Shown piece by piece: positions 35,953 to 48,432 of a DNA stretch of 64,000 bases. The position numbers and the translations under genes were made by a program. The stretch is from Aldrovandia affinis (lineage: Eukaryota; Chordata; Actinopteri; Notacanthiformes; Halosauridae): positions 868,001 through 932,000 of the forward strand of contig JAINUG010000138.1 of NCBI GenBank assembly GCA_029706075.1, given 5' to 3'. The notes under the pieces are model-generated. The model was not told the origin of the DNA. It made no database searches and saw only the letters and a list, made by a program, of their open reading frames with translations. Numbering within the stretch: position 1 is the first letter of the stretch; each line of letters opens with the position of its first letter.

Positions 35953-36416
35953 CAGGGGTGGCCAACCAGTCAGAGACTAAGAGCCAAATTTTTTACTGTG
36001 TTACTGCAAAGAGCCACATCACCGGGGGGTGCTGAACGCGAAATAAAACCTGTTCATTTATTTCATGGACCGGGAGGGTGCTACACGCGAAATAAAACCG
36101 GACACCAGTTCATTTATTTCGCGGACCGGGGGGGTAAGAGGAATAAAAAATTGCGCCCTCCTAATTTTAAACCCGGTGCATGAAACCAGTCCGTGGTGCA
36201 AAAAAGGTTGGGGACCGCTGCCCTAACTGTGTTTTTTTTTCGTCTTCTGAAATTTGCGAGCGGTGCGCGTTTGACGAAAATACCGTATTGAACTCAAGCG
36301 AAGCGAACACGCACATAAAAAAAACAAAAACACAAACTTCGATATGAACGTAAGAGCCGCATGAAACCAGGCAAAGAGCCGCATGCGGCTCGGGAGCCGC
36401 GGGTTGGCCACCCCTG
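35953..36416. mobile_element. hAT MITE nested in the BED-type hAT, TSD CTCTACGG
   Basis: Begins CAGGGGTGGCCAACCAG and ends GGGTTGGCCACCCCTG. Perfect 8-bp duplications CTCTACGG at 35945-35952 and 36417-36424. Its interior (about 36020-36224) is itself foreign: repeated CGCGAAATAAAACC motifs and an end GGTTGGGGACCGCTG typical of another hAT MITE, so this is probably a third nesting level. Confidence 0.9.
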
Positions 36417-36616
36417 CTCTACGGTATTTTTTATTAAAAGAAGCAAACAAATAAAATAATGCTATGCCGAAAATCTATGCACCCCCCCGAAAACGAACCT
36501 AAGGTAATTGAGATTCCGAATTTCACTTGGTGCAGAATTCTACTTATGGCCGTATTGCGCGCGGAGTCAGTTGTGGAGTCAGTGAGATTTGTCGTCTGCT
36601 CCACGTTGATTCAGTC

Positions 36617-37427
36617 ATGGCAGCCAGGTTCGAAATAGGTGAACCACCCGAACTGTATCCCCTGTCCAAAAATTAAAAGACTAAATCAGCAGTATGGGAA
36701 TATTTTGGATACAAGAAAAACACAGAAGGCAACTTGGAGGAAGAAGGTGCCAGCAAGAGGAGGCAATACCTCAAACCTGATAACGCATCTCCGGGATCAC
36801 CACCCAGCACTCCTAGCCAAGTTCAAGGTAACGTAGTCTTTAGCAATACTTAGGTGCCTTGCTAGCTAACATTAGTGAAATAAATACTATAGGATAGTTA
36901 GCAAGGCAGATAACACGGCAAGACGTTCGCTCAGTGAAGTAACGTTAGGGGGGAAAAGCTAGCTGATTACTAGCTAGCTAACGTTAGCTAACTCCCATCA
37001 TCAGCTAGCTTTTCCCCTCTAACGTCATTGAGCAAACGTTCTGTATGTGCGCGGAGAGTAGCCCCAGAGAGTTTGTTTGCCTCATTATGTAGTAAATCAT
37101 AGTTTATATTTTATTATATATATATTACCAAAGCACACACGTTTTTGCAACAGTTAACGATAACTGTAGGTTACGTTAACATGTCTTTATTTTTCTTCTT
37201 TTTAGGGCAGCAGTAGCAGCGGTGGTACAACCGCTTCAAAACCTGCACAACAGCCCACAATTCAGCAAACGTTTGAGAAACAACAGGCCTACCAACCCAC
37301 ATCAAAGCATTGTAAAGATCTAAACAATGCTGTGGCGTACTTCATTGCCAAAGATATGATGCCGTTTCAAGCTGTAGAGAAACCTGGATTTCTAAAACTG
37401 ACTGGTTTAGGCTCATTGCATTTATTT
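36617..37427 (+). pseudogene. BED-hAT transposase fragment (two exons)
   Basis: ATG at 36617 gives MAARFEIGEPPELYPLSKN then a stop; another frame continues KKVPARGGNTSNLITHLRDH and HPALLAKFK, the C-terminal half of a BED finger. The CxxC part is not intact. A GTAACG donor at 36828 and TTTTTAG acceptor ending at 37205 join to SSSSGGTTASKPAQQPTI, then FEKQQAYQPTSKH and YFIAKDMMPFQAVEKPGF, the usual region after the finger in ZBED-like transposases. It then runs into a stop near 37428. The remaining two thirds of the protein are deleted. Confidence 0.75.
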
Positions 37428-37661
37428 TGAATTTTATTTTGAAGTGTTTTATTTTTCAGAAAATAATAGTTTTACAGTATAAAGTTTACAAAAATATTGA
37501 ACAAATATTCTGTTAAAATAAAAGAAAAAAAAAAATTTGTTTTTTTTTTACCCAGATTTTAGAGGTGCGCCGCCGCCGCGCTAATACCGTGGTAATGGTA
37601 TACCGCGGTATTTTTTCCCAAGGTTATCATTAAGTCAAAATCTCATACCGTCCCATGCCTA

Positions 37662-39290
37662 TTCAGGATATTCAGGTTTGACAAGCTATGGTCATAATCA
37701 TGAGGACATAATCAACAGAAATAGCTAGCTAACCAGTACATCACTGTCACAAACAGATGGGGGTCAATACATTATTTGTTTTATCGTCCTCTTAATTTCC
37801 CTGTTTCACTCACAGAGACATCCTTCAGCTTTCAGTTTTGTTGGAATTCCTCATCAGAATCAGAGCATATTACCACAGTTTATGCTGAGGTGAAAGGTGA
37901 AAACCCTATTTTGCGCTGCTATCATTGACAGCACAAGATCTCTGAAGTTTGACATGTAACTTCTGTTATTTTCTTATTGTAGTAAATCATCTAACATGTA
38001 AACATTAGATTATTGCATTAGATTCGACTAAAACATTAGATTATTGGACACATGCATTTCTGTGGTACAAGCCAAGGACCTGACTTGATTGATTTGAAAA
38101 ATGCTACAGCTGGACAGGCCCTCAGGATTCTCTACTGACTGTGTGGCTGTTCACCACCACAATGGGTTTGGGCATGTCATTTCTGAGACACCAGTTCTCA
38201 GCCAGGAAAGTACACAAGGATTCCTATAGGGCATCAGACGTCATGGAGTGTTTGGTCCACAGTTTTCAGTGACAGGCCATGTGGCGTGCTCGCATTGATG
38301 GTTGTATGTAAAGGGTCTCTTGGGCAGTTGTTTAGGGCAGTTTAGTGAGGGCAAGGGTTAGCGTTAGGATCAGGGCTCTGCATAATACATTTTGTAAGGG
38401 TTCCTGGTTGGAGATTGGGATCATGATAAAATGTCTGGTCACAGATACTGGGTTTTCGGAAGAGCAGAGGCTCTGAGTTGCCTTGGTAGTACAGGCCATA
38501 GTTGCCGTGCCACTCTGGGACTCTGGGTCTTAGTTACTGTGTTGCCACAGGGCTGAGGGTTAGGAAAGCTGTTCTTCTCCTGCCCTCCAAAAGGATAGAG
38601 TCTGGTGCTGGGTGGTGGAATTCTGTGGCAAATAGTGAATCAGAACTGGGAACACATAACAGCATGCCCCTCAATCAGCAAAGTAATAACCTCTCTGCAC
38701 TTCTCTTATGTTCACAGCGGGCTGATGAAAGGAAAGAATGCAACGGTATATCAATCAGTTGAAAATGTTTTCAGTAATGACCACACTTTAGAGTCCATTC
38801 TCTTTTCAGGGAAAAAATTACTCTCCATTAAAAGCCATTGTTGGCAATAGCTTTGTTGTTGTCTTAATGCCACCCTATTTTCAGTGAGTAGAGTAGTGTT
38901 TCATTTTATCTTGCCTTGGATATTAAAGCTGTCAGTCCAAACATTCTGACAGTGATGTATGTTTATAAAAACCCAACAGAAATTAGCAGTAGGTTCCATT
39001 TTTCAATTTCACAGGCTTCCTCCTAAGGATGAAATTCACCCTTCTCAAAGCTTATTCATGAAACAAGAAGACTTACATGACAGGCCTACATGATCCTTAT
39101 TACCAAACAAGCAGGTGTGGAAATTATTCCAACAGGCTTACCTTCAAGAAGTGCAAGTCTTATTTAACCCAATAAATGTAATCTATCTAATGGTCATGTC
39201 CCAAAGTGAGATACTGTATCATCTCTCGTCATGCCCTTCCCCAAAATATAAATTATTTCACATCTTTCTTATTTTTTTGTGTATTTTGAT
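37662..39290. other. trpc3 intron 5, middle: nothing recognised
   Basis: No gene or named repeat. The sequence is AT-moderate with no strong internal repeats seen. Confidence 0.4.
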
Positions 39291-39294
39291 ATTC

Positions 39295-39572
39295 ACCACC
39301 GCAACTCCGGGACCAGCAGTAAAAAAGGTAAACAGAGCTACCTCCTCCAATATGGAACTTGCTGTCGACCGTAACTCTGACACACATAGAGCTACCTGCA
39401 CACGACACACTCATGCTGGCTTCCCTCCCCCTGGGGATGAACAGCCAATCACTGCCCCTGAACTGGACTCTCAGCCAGAGCCGTGCTGGGCTCAAACCGA
39501 CATAGTGTGCAACCTGCAGTTAGAACAGGTGCCTTTACCGGTTGCGCCACTCAGAGGTCTCACATTTTGCTG
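39295..39572 (-). repeat. tRNA-derived SINE, inverted, same family as 240-534
   Basis: GAGTGGCGCAACCGGTAAAG is the head on the minus strand and CGGTTTGAGCCC the decayed B box. CAGTGATTGGCTGTTCATCC and GACAGCAAGTTCC follow. Retained in antisense to trpc3. Confidence 0.7.
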
Positions 39573-39719
39573 CAATGGATAGCACAGCTCTCTTTCTTTT
39601 TGTAGACATTATTTTCAGCAGTTATCAACATCAAGAGCTTTGTGGATCAAATAAATGGTTTTGATTACATGAATTACAAGAATAATCCATTGAGAATTTC
39701 AGAGAGAGGGATACTATGG

Positions 39720-40373
39720 TCAGGTTGCAGTGCATAATCCCCTTGTACACCTATAAATGCATGTTTGCGAGTAAAGTGGTGCAAAAAACAAGGCCTACTG
39801 AGCAGTGGAAAAAAGTAATATGGTCAGATAAGTCATCCTTCACCCTGTTCTCAACAAATAGGCGAGTGCATGTGTGGCATATGCCAAAATAAACCTACAG
39901 GTATGAGTGCTTGTTTCCCATGGTGAAGGGTTCTGGTGGCTCTGTTATGGTGTGGGGTGTATTTTCCTTCCATGGTTAAGTCCACTCAACACCTTAGAGG
40001 GCAAGGTAAATACCAATGAATACAAAGCCATTCTGAGTGATTGCCTTTATCCTATGGTGAAGCATAACTATCCTGATGGGAATGGTCTCTTCATGGTAAA
40101 CCATATGCCATGGCCATCTCTGTCACCAGATCTCAACCCAATTGAACACTTCTGAGAGTCTGGAGCAGTGCCTGAGACAGCATTTGACACCACCAAATGA
40201 TGGAATTTGTCATGGAATAATGGTGTTGCATCCCTCCAAGTTCCAGTCCCAGTTCCAGACACTTGTAGAGTGAGAGCCAAGGCGCACCGAAGCTGTTCTT
40301 GTGGGTCATGGTGGCCCAATGGCCTATTAAAACACTTTATTTTGGTATTTCCTTTATTTTGCAGTTACTTGTA
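39720..40373 (+). mobile_element. Mariner/Tc1-type relic, family M
   Basis: Transposase fragments in several frames: WSDKSSFTLFSTNRRVHVW, GSGGSVMVWGVFSFHG, and MPWPSLSPDLNPIEHF (third catalytic region; a stop replaces the next Trp). The end CTTTATTTTGCAGTTACTTG matches the family 3' end at 32295-32317. Same family as 31830-32317. Confidence 0.78.
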
Positions 40374-40521
40374 TATTCTGATATGTTTAACGAGGATTAC
40401 AGACTTTAACATTTTAGCAGATGTTATACATACACTATACACATGTACTGTGGCTTGCACCTGGTTAGCATTTACAGTAACTCTGAAGAAGAAAACATCG
40501 ATTGAAACACATTTCTATATA

Positions 40522-41188
40522 GGGTGATATCAGCTAAATTGGGCCATCAGGTAAAATGAGCCATTTAAGGTTTGAGCGTCTCAGCTCTTAAAAGTTTAAC
40601 AGACAATGACTGCAAATGATATTAAACTGTTGCCACAACTGTACTTGACATGTAACAATTGACTTGATTGGTCTATGGTTGCTATGGTGGTCGGGGCAAT
40701 GCCTCACATCGAGACTGCTGAGAGAACTTCAAGGTGAGTGGCCTGACATATGAAAATGTACTTGTCAATAATAAGGTTGATAAATCAATAAAAAACAAAT
40801 GTACATCTATAAATGATTATGTATACTACATGCTCTGATGGCCTCCATCAGATATAATGCTGATAGTTTGTTAATAAACGTATTTATTTATAAAAAGCAT
40901 TTTTTGTTAGTGGCTCAATTTACCTTAATGTGTTAAGGTAAATTGAGCCATGCATTTCAGCCAAAATGAGCCACCTTCTGAATTTAGTTTTAGCTGATAT
41001 TTTGATGGTTCCTCTTATTAAAAGTAGGCTATTAATAGATTATTGTATTATATTATTGTATATATTACATGCCTCTTTTCACATTTTCCCTTCTAATTAT
41101 GTATGTGTGTGTTAGCTCTGGTCCAGGGCGCATCGTGAGCTAGCTCTCACTATCTAGCGCTCTGTCACACACACACACACACACACAC

Positions 41189-41263
<75 letters not shown>

Positions 41264-41401
41264 TGATGAATGAGTGATTTACTGAAGCATCAGTCTAAAA
41301 GAGTAGCCTTGTCTCCCGTTTTAATATGACTTTCTTTACAGTTGTTCCGAGAGTATTTTTAATTCCAGATATGCATGTGTAAGCCTGCATAGTTAGGCAC
41401 A

Positions 41402-41442
<41 letters not shown>

Positions 41443-41874
41443 CACAGACACATTCATGTTCCAAAATGAGTTCCTAAAGTAATTGGTACTTCATGAATGA
41501 ATTTTAATGTTATTCTTTATGAATTCTTAATGCTTTAATGTTATTCTTATGAGTTCATTTAATGTTATTTAAATGCAATGTTTTAGTGTGTTGAGATTAA
41601 AGATGATTTATTTTATGAGAAATGACTGTTTCATCTACAAAAAAATTGATCAGCTGATTTTACCTGAACACTGCTCATCTAAAAAAAATTGACAGCTGAT
41701 GTTTTCAAAAGCTGTAGGGCCTGAACAATTATATTTTATTACATCAATTCAACACAAAAATATTAAAAACAGTCCTTATTAACCATAAAAACACAATTCA
41801 ATGTCATACATTGCTTTTTTCTTAGTTTCCCAAGCGATTAACCAAAAAGTGGCCCAATTTAGCTGATATCACCC
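40522..41874. mobile_element. TA-flanked 1.35-kb DNA element, copy 2
   Basis: Same ends as copy 1 (9017-10358): GGGTGATATCAGCTAAATTG and its complement, flanked by TA at 40520-40521 and 41875-41876. In this copy the internal hairpin is perfect over 17 bp per arm (GGCTCAATTTACCTTAA, TGTG loop, complement) near 40913-40950. The long (CA)n at 41166-41260 is expanded compared with copy 1. No coding frame. Confidence 0.88.
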
Positions 41875-41876
41875 TA

Positions 41877-42584
41877 TTGCATGGCACTGAGTGATTGTTT
41901 GTTCATCGGGCACCTGCCTAGGTCCGCATAATAATAAACAGACGCATCTTTGTTTCACATAATATGCACTGCTCGCCTTGTTTGCTTATAGCATGCTTAA
42001 AGCACAGCAGGCATACAACATGACCTTGAACCGACAATCACTTGGCCTAAAATACTGATGTGTAATTTAACTTCATTGACTTAATGTTAATACTGCAATG
42101 ATAGGACACCGTCAAAAGAGCAGAAACCCGTGTGTAGATTAATCTGCATAAAGATTAAAAATTGTTGCAAAAATTGATGGTAGCTACTGCATAGTGGGGA
42201 AATTTTGTTTTGTTTGGAGAGCTGTGAAAGGGTAGCAAGTTAGCGTGCTAGCTACTGAAGTAATAAACAGTCATCTAATGTTTACGTTGTACTATCAAAT
42301 TGACTGACAATATTGTAGGGATGGGACAGGCGGGAAAAAAAATGGGGAATTTAAAAGTAAAAATTGTTTTAAATTATATATTTTTTTATTTTAAAAAGAT
42401 GTTTAGTCACAATCTGGACATACTAAAAGCAGCAGCTGCCACCAATCAAAATAAAGTTTACCCAGTCTGGTTTTAACCTGAAAAAGTCATCCAAGCAGTT
42501 GCTGTGAAGTCTGAGCAATCTGCATTCCCACCAACATAAGCACAGCTGGCATAACACAGCCCCCCCTCCTGCCTTGATTTGCAG
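41877..42584. other. trpc3 intron 5, 3' part: nothing recognised
   Basis: A/T-rich stretch, then a good pyrimidine tract before the TTTGCAG acceptor of exon 6. Confidence 0.45.
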
Positions 42585-42818
42585 GTATGATGTGGTCTGA
42601 GTGCAAGGAATTGTGGATGGAGGGACCACGAGAATACATTCTGCAGCTGTGGAATGTTCTGGACTTCGGCATGCTCTCCATATTCATTGCCGCCTTCACC
42701 GCCAGGTTCTTCGCCTTCCTGGAAGCCACCAAGGCCCAGCAGTATGTGGACGAGAAAATCCACGTCAATGACCTCTCCCTGGTCACTCTTCCCCCCGATA
42801 TTGAATACTTCACATATG
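42585..42818 (+). CDS. trpc3: trpc3 exon 6 (S2-S3)
   Basis: Completes Gly497 and encodes 498-574 plus the first base of Ala575. MMWSECKELWMEGPREYIL is the S2-S3 linker; QLWNVLDFGMLSIFIAAFTA is S3; ARFFAFLEATKAQQYVDEKI runs into the outer loop; LPPDIEYFTY ends the exon. WMEGPREYILQLWN matches TRPC3 more closely than the TRPC7 counterpart I recall. Donor ATATG|GTGAGC (phase 1), acceptor TTTGCAG|GT. Confidence 0.96.
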
Positions 42819-43224
42819 GTGAGCCCCCCCAGCACCACAATGTTCAATGCCGGAACACAGTATGTGCTTAAACCAGCTACTTCTTTCTTCTATCACAAGC
42901 AAACATCCCAATTTTCATTTTTCACGCGTGATGTGTTTGGTTTAAAAACAAAAAATGGAAACAAAAATGTAAAGTCACTTAAAAGGGTTTTAGAGGAAAC
43001 TGGCTGCTCATGCCCCTGGTTGGAATATGCAAGTAAACTGATCTGCGGTTGCTTATCTGTTTTACCTGGCGCTTTGAATTAATGCATAGACATCACAGTC
43101 CTGGAGCATGTGCTTCCACCTACTGTTAACCTTTGCTGATAATGTCTTTCCCTCAGAGTTACATGCTGACATAATCTTAGACATCGTTGCTCATGTAACA
43201 TCAGCAAGTTGACTTTTCTTACAT
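42819..43224. other. trpc3 intron 6 start: nothing recognised
   Basis: No gene or repeat class seen. Confidence 0.45.
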
Positions 43225-43350
43225 TTACATGTATTAACTGAAGCAATTTAGGTTAAGTACCTTGCTCAAGGGTGCAGCGGCAGTGCCCCATCTGGGAAAT
43301 TAACCTGCAAATTGCAAGCCCAGTTCACTAACCAGTATACTACATCGTCA
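43225..43350 (-). repeat. Fish SINE/LINE-tail fragment, inverted
   Basis: GCAATTTAGGTTAAGTACCT then TGCTCAAGGGTGCAGCGGCA and GCCCAGTTCACTAACCAGTA belong to a common teleost retroposon seen here in reverse. Confidence 0.55.
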
Positions 43351-43803
43351 TCCTCCGTCTTGGTCACTGAAGATCCCGCCAAATGCGCCCCCAACTGTCA
43401 CGCCTTTTTCAAAGTCACTGAAGTCTCCACTTGCAGCAATGCTAGCAATAATCATAGGCAACCAGGCTGGTCCAGAATTTCTATACGTGAAACTATACAT
43501 GATGAGATGTTATTTATTTAATGGATGAGCCACAACTCTGTGGTAGCCTTTGTTTTGCATATATTTGTTGTCTCTCATTTACCCAGGTGTTTCCATTTTT
43601 TTCTTCATTACCTATACACTATATATATAGTACTTATACAAGCCAGTTGTTGCATCTGACTTGTTGGGAATTGCATGCACCATCAGCTGGCAGTCACAGG
43701 TCCATAGCTAGCCAATGTAACACCTGTCAACAAACTGTCTACAACTCTCACAGCTCAACCTACCATGTTAAAATTGGTAGGGTGCATATATATATAGATA
43801 GAT

Positions 43804-45345
43804 ACAGTGCCCATAGAAAGTATTAACCCCCCTTGGATATTGCCAGATTTTGAACCTGAAACCTTGATAGTGTACATGTTGTGTTTTCCTTCTGATCTAC
43901 ACAACATGCCCAATGCTATTAATGTACTATAAAGTTTGGTGCTGAAAAGCTGAATTAATGACAAATAGAAATGCTAAAAATCTTAATTGGAAAAGTATTC
44001 ACCCCCTTATAAATAATGCTCCTAAATAAGCTCTGTCTCAATGAGTTGCCTTCCGAATTCACACAATATGTGATTGGAATCAACTTGTGTGCAAAATTAA
44101 AGTTGTTAACAGTTCAGATTGAACACACTTGTCTTAGTGAAATACACCTGTTTGTGTGAGGTCCTGCTGCTGGGCATTGTATACAAAGCAATATGAAAAC
44201 AAAGGAGCTTTCCCAACAACTCAGGGAATGTTGTGGACACACACAAGTCAGGGGAGGGATACAAAAGATCTCAAAGTCATTGAGTATCTCAATGTGTATC
44301 CCAAAAGAACTGGGCTTGTAATTTTGAAGTTAATTGAAAGGTTATTGAACCAATCTGGCCTAAATTGGTTTCGTGTTTCGCTTGGATATAAAAATAAGAG
44401 AACACACATTTGAAATGCTGTGGTCAGCCATCATCATGGTGAAAGGCAAAAGACTCCCTGAAAGCATCAGGCAAAAGGTTATTGACCTCTACAGGCCAGG
44501 AGATGGCTACAAAAAAGTAAAAAGTTACAAGATACAATGTCAATTATTAGGAAGTTTAAGGCCACTGGAACAGTAGCAACCTGTCAGGTAGAGGAGGCAA
44601 GTCTATCTTGCCCCCACGTGTACTGAGACAGATGGATAGAGAGGCAAAAGCAAGTCGAAGGGGCACAGTTCAAGATCTCCAAAACAACTTGGCATCATGG
44701 GGTTACAAGGTGTCTAAAGCTACCATTCGACGACGCCTACATGACAATGGCCTTATCACAGAGTTGCAAGAAGGAAGTCTCTTTTGAAGACAATTCACCG
44801 AAAAAGGCATCTTGAATTCATCAAACTATATCCAAATTACAATGGGAACCATGTCTTGTGGCTGAATCAAGCTTTTTGGACATCAGTGCACATCAGCATT
44901 ATGTTTGGCGTCCAAAGAATGCAAGTAATGTTGAAAAGCACCTCATGCCTATGGTGAAACATGGTGGTGGATGTTTAATGCTTTGGGGTTGTTTTGCATA
45001 CAGACGCTGGGGCCCTTATTAAAATAGATGGAACCATGAACTCCAGCATGTACTCCAAGACATTTTGCCCAAAGACCTGACAGAAAGACACCTTGGCGGC
45101 AGATTTGCCCAAAGAAACCTGACAGAGCACAAGATCAAGCATGGCCATCTCAGTCTCCAGACCTGAACATGAACATTTGTGGTTTAGACTCAAGAAAGCA
45201 ATCCACAAACATCAACCTAAGAATCTGAAGGAACTAGAAAAATGGTTGTGTATGGCACTACAGAAGGTGACTACTTGCTGTTATAATGGCCAAGGGAGGA
45301 ACCACAAAGTACTGATAACAAGGGTGTGAATATTTGTGATTCTTG
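43804..45345 (+). mobile_element. Tc1-like transposon relic A
   Basis: Left end TACAGTGCCCATAGAAAGTA then TTAACCCCCCTTGG. The decayed transposase shows KGKRLPESIRQKVIDLYRPG (N-terminal helix-turn-helix start), then many stops, RKRHLEFIKLYPNYNGNHV, and a C-terminal RLKKAIHKHQPKNLKELEK ending near 45330. The catalytic residues cannot be followed through the breaks. No matching right end was found. Confidence 0.7.
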
Positions 45346-45639
45346 ATTTTCCCGGGAAAAAATGATAATTTCTGAAACGTTCATTTGTGCTTCGTGCCAA
45401 TGCATTATTATTAAATAATAAAATTTTCAGAATTTTGGGTGCATAAAATATACTTATATAGATTACTTATATAGTTCATTTTATACGATCTCTTTTGTTC
45501 ATCTTTATCAAGGGAATGAATAAAAACGGAGCCTACTATAAGTCCTGTTTCGAATATGCAAAAAGGTATGTTGGAGCCTCTCAGACAATGTGGAAAAAAA
45601 GTTTGTATTTAGGTATTTAGCCTTAATGTCAAGTGATAT

Positions 45640-46020
45640 GTGTGGCGAAATAAGGGCACCACTCATCACTCAGACAACACCATCCCCACTTTGAAGCATG
45701 ACGGTGGCAGCATAATATTGTAGGGTTGCTTTTCATCAGCAGGGAATGGTAGGCTTGTCAGAGTAGAAGGCAACATGGATGGAGCAAAATGCAGACCTTC
45801 AGCCTAGAGCAAAACCTGGAACAGTCTGCAATAGAGAATGTGACAGCGATTTGTCTTTCAACAGGACAATGACCCCAAGCAACCCGTCAGTGGCTAAAAA
45901 ACATAGTGGATGTCCTTGAGTGGCCCAGTCAAAGTCCGGACTTAAATCGAATAGAAAATCTGTGGCAGGAATTGAAGGTTGCTGTCAGCAAGTAATGTGC
46001 AACAGCTGGAGCTATTTCAT
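45640..46020 (+). mobile_element. Tc1-like relic B (C-terminal catalytic part)
   Basis: Reads [13 protein letters not shown] CAACAGGACAATGACCCCAAG and then [20 protein letters not shown], the DDE C-terminal motif, followed by LKVAVSK. It has several frameshifts and belongs to a different Tc1 family from relic A. Confidence 0.65.
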
Positions 46021-46139
46021 AATGAAGACTAGGTGCAAAATAAACCTTCAAATGCCAAAAGATGCTTAAAACATACCACAAATGACTCAAGGCTATACTT
46101 TATGCAAAAGGGGCAACAACTAAATTACTGGGTTAACAG

Positions 46140-46480
46140 TCACTGTGCAAGTCGCCGACTCTGGATCCAGCAAAAGAGCACCAGACCATCACGCTTCCTC
46201 CTCCATGTTTGACAGTTGGTGTCAGACACTGAGGAATCCTTTCGCCTACTCGACGGCATACAAAAACCCTGCGTGATGAACCGAAGATTTCAAATTTTGA
46301 TTAATCGGTCCATAAGACCTTCTTCCAGTCTTCAGTAGTCCACTGGTGGTGCTTCATGGCCCAGGCAAGCCTCTTTTTCTTATTTTGCCATCTTAGCAAT
46401 GGCTTTCACCACATCCAAATAAACATTTTTCTAGCTTGCTACTAGGTTCACCTTTTCAACACGTTTGCCTCAGTGATTGG
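46140..46480 (-). mobile_element. Tc1-like relic C (inverted)
   Basis: In reverse it contains the codons for a HHQWTTEDWKKVLWTD-like stretch (AGTCCACTGGTGG...GTCCATAAGACCTTCTTCCAG) and TCACGCTTCCTCCTCCATG, typical of Tc1 transposase genes. Heavily decayed. Confidence 0.55.
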
Positions 46481-46544
46481 GGTATAAATCCCCTTTGTTG
46501 TGGAACCGAGCAGAACGAAGTAACCATAGGCAATCTCTATCATT

Positions 46545-46815
46545 TTATTTTCCGATTTTTACCCCGTTTTCTCCCAATTTGGTAGTCAATTACCCGTGTG
46601 CTTAGTTCAATCCCCCTACCCCTATAGTTTGTTGCCGTAGTCCTGTGACCGGCAGTGACAAGAGCATAGCGCTGCCTCCTCCGAGGCAACACTTGTCATG
46701 CCGTCGACTGTAATTCCGGTACCCCAGAACCACTCCTGTGCGCAGCGAACTGTGTGTGTCGGCTTCCCAGAGTCGACTCTGGCGGGACGGGGAATTGAAC
46801 CCCGGTCTCCGTGAC
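46545..46815 (-). repeat. tRNA-derived SINE, inverted, same family as 240-534
   Basis: On the minus strand: head GGTCACGGAGACCGGGGTTC, B box GGGGTTCAATTCCC, GACAGTCGACGGCATGACAA-like body and a tail GGGAGAAAACGGGG. Most complete copy at the 3' end. Confidence 0.78.
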
Positions 46816-47134
46816 CATAGGCAATCTCCTTGACATAAAAGTGTAATACAGGTGAAACATTTGATTCATTTCAAGGCATCCAAAAAAACTAGATTTTTGC
46901 GGTGGTCTCTTAGCTGTTCCTGTAACCAGAACTGTGATTTCTCTGAAAGCACTGCTTAAGTAGTTCACAGCAGTAATTCCTGCCTGCTTCCTGTAAATGT
47001 ATAGGTTATTCTCACTTTTCAGAGAATTATTGCAATATGATTGAATAAAAACAAAATGTATATCTCAATAGCCTCTTTTTTCTGACACTGTTATCGACTG
47101 TGAATCAGGAAATGTACATTGTCTATGAAAATAC

Positions 47135-47712
47135 TAGGGCTGTCCCCGACTAAAACGAATCTTGGTCGACCAACAGTCGTCCGTTTTTTCCGATTGGTCT
47201 AAACTTAAAAAAAAAAAAATATATATATATATATATATGACACACCCTATTTGTTTTAATAAATACAACTATATGCACACGGCGCTTGTCTCATGTTTTA
47301 TAACTTTCTTAAGTGAATGACACAAATGAGTAACAATAGGCTAATGACTTTATGTAGCTGGAGTTCAAGATTACCTGAAAGAAAGAAAAAAAACTCAGTT
47401 CCGAGCCTCCTCTCCATGCTGCCCAAGTTGCGGTATGGCCACATAATAGGCTGATGCTTTTATTTGACCACAACCATAACACTTTTTTTTTTCCTGGCAT
47501 GTTTTATTAACGATAAACCCTGCCTTGGAAAACGCGCTTGAAAAGTTTACATTCCACTTTGTTTTAATCGTCCGCGAATCTAGGTGTCTCATGCTGCGTG
47601 GAGAATATATATATTTTTTTTTTCACGCGACTGCTCGACCAAAACAAATCTCGGTCAACCAACAGTCCATCGACCAAACAATCGACCAGTCGACTAAATG
47701 GGGTCAGCCCTA
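47135..47712. mobile_element. Non-autonomous hAT element, TSD GAAAATAC
   Basis: Starts TAGGGCTGTCCCCGACTAAA and ends GGGGTCAGCCCTA. Perfect 8-bp duplications at 47127-47134 and 47713-47720. Subterminal CTTGGTCGACCAACAGTC and CTCGGTCAACCAACAGTCC repeats are in the same orientation at both ends. No coding capacity. Confidence 0.9.
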
Positions 47713-47720
47713 GAAAATAC

Positions 47721-48167
47721 TGTAGATGTTTCAGAAATGTTCAATCATATCAGACAACTGTTGGAAGCACAGGAAGTCTCAACATATGCTTAAGCAGCGC
47801 TGGGCTCAAAAAAGTTTGTTGTGATGGAAATTGAGCAAAATGGCTCTTTTTCTACTCACTGTATCAGGGAGATATTTCCCACCCTTAGATATAAATACAG
47901 TGACATGTCAAATACAAACCCTGCGTATTTCTCAGGGAAGTGAGAATAGCCCATACATTCAGTTGGAGCAGGACTTCCTGCTCTAAACTATTTAAGCAGT
48001 GCTTGTGTACCACATGAATAAATTAAATGTAACACACTGTATCTACAGATTATATACACAATTGTTTCTTGTATTTGCACCATATCTGTTTGCGCTGCTG
48101 TAAAACTATGAACAGAAAGGGACAAAAGACTCCTTTAGATGGTTATACTTTGGTGTTTCTCATCCAG
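47721..48167. other. trpc3 intron 6, 3' part: nothing recognised
   Basis: Non-coding; ends in the CATCCAG acceptor of exon 7. Confidence 0.45.
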
Positions 48168-48432
48168 CAAGAGACAAGTGGCTGCCGTCGGACCCCCAGC
48201 TTATCTCGGAAGGACTCTACGCCATTGCCGTGGTCCTCAGCTTCTCGCGCATAGCCTACATCCTGCCGGCCAATGAAAGCTTTGGGCCACTGCAGATCTC
48301 CCTGGGCCGCACAGTCAAGGACATCTTCAAGTTCATGGTCCTCTTCATCATGGTGTTCCTGGCCTTCATGATTGGCATGTTCATACTTTATTCTTACTAT
48401 CTGGGAGCCAAGGTCAATCCTGCCTTCACCAC
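48168..48432 (+). CDS. trpc3: trpc3 exon 7 (S4-S5)
   Basis: Completes Ala575 and encodes 576-662 plus two bases of Thr663. [20 protein letters not shown] then [20 protein letters not shown] form S4; [19 protein letters not shown] is the S4-S5 linker and start of S5 ([19 protein letters not shown]). [10 protein letters not shown] leads into the pore loop. S4 lacks the regular arginine ladder of voltage sensors, as usual for TRPC. Acceptor CATCCAG|CA, donor CCAC|GTGAGT. Confidence 0.97.

Larger units (their letters stand above)
35853..37661 (+). mobile_element. BED-type hAT element, internally deleted, TSD TTCAGGAT
   Basis: Starts TAGGCATGGGACGGTTACCG and ends with CATACCGTCCCATGCCTA. Perfect 8-bp duplications TTCAGGAT at 35845-35852 and 37662-37669. 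Subterminal GGTATACCGCGGTAT motifs occur at both ends (35880-35895 and 37597-37612). It contains the first two exons of a transposase but not its catalytic or dimerisation domains, and hosts a younger MITE at 35953-36416. Confidence 0.9.

Noticed and set aside
39115..39582. Open frame of 155 codons
   Set aside because: It runs through an inverted SINE copy; the apparent protein is SINE sequence read in the wrong sense.
42473..42847. Antisense open frames of 117-124 codons
   Set aside because: They lie opposite trpc3 exon 6 and have no independent domain.
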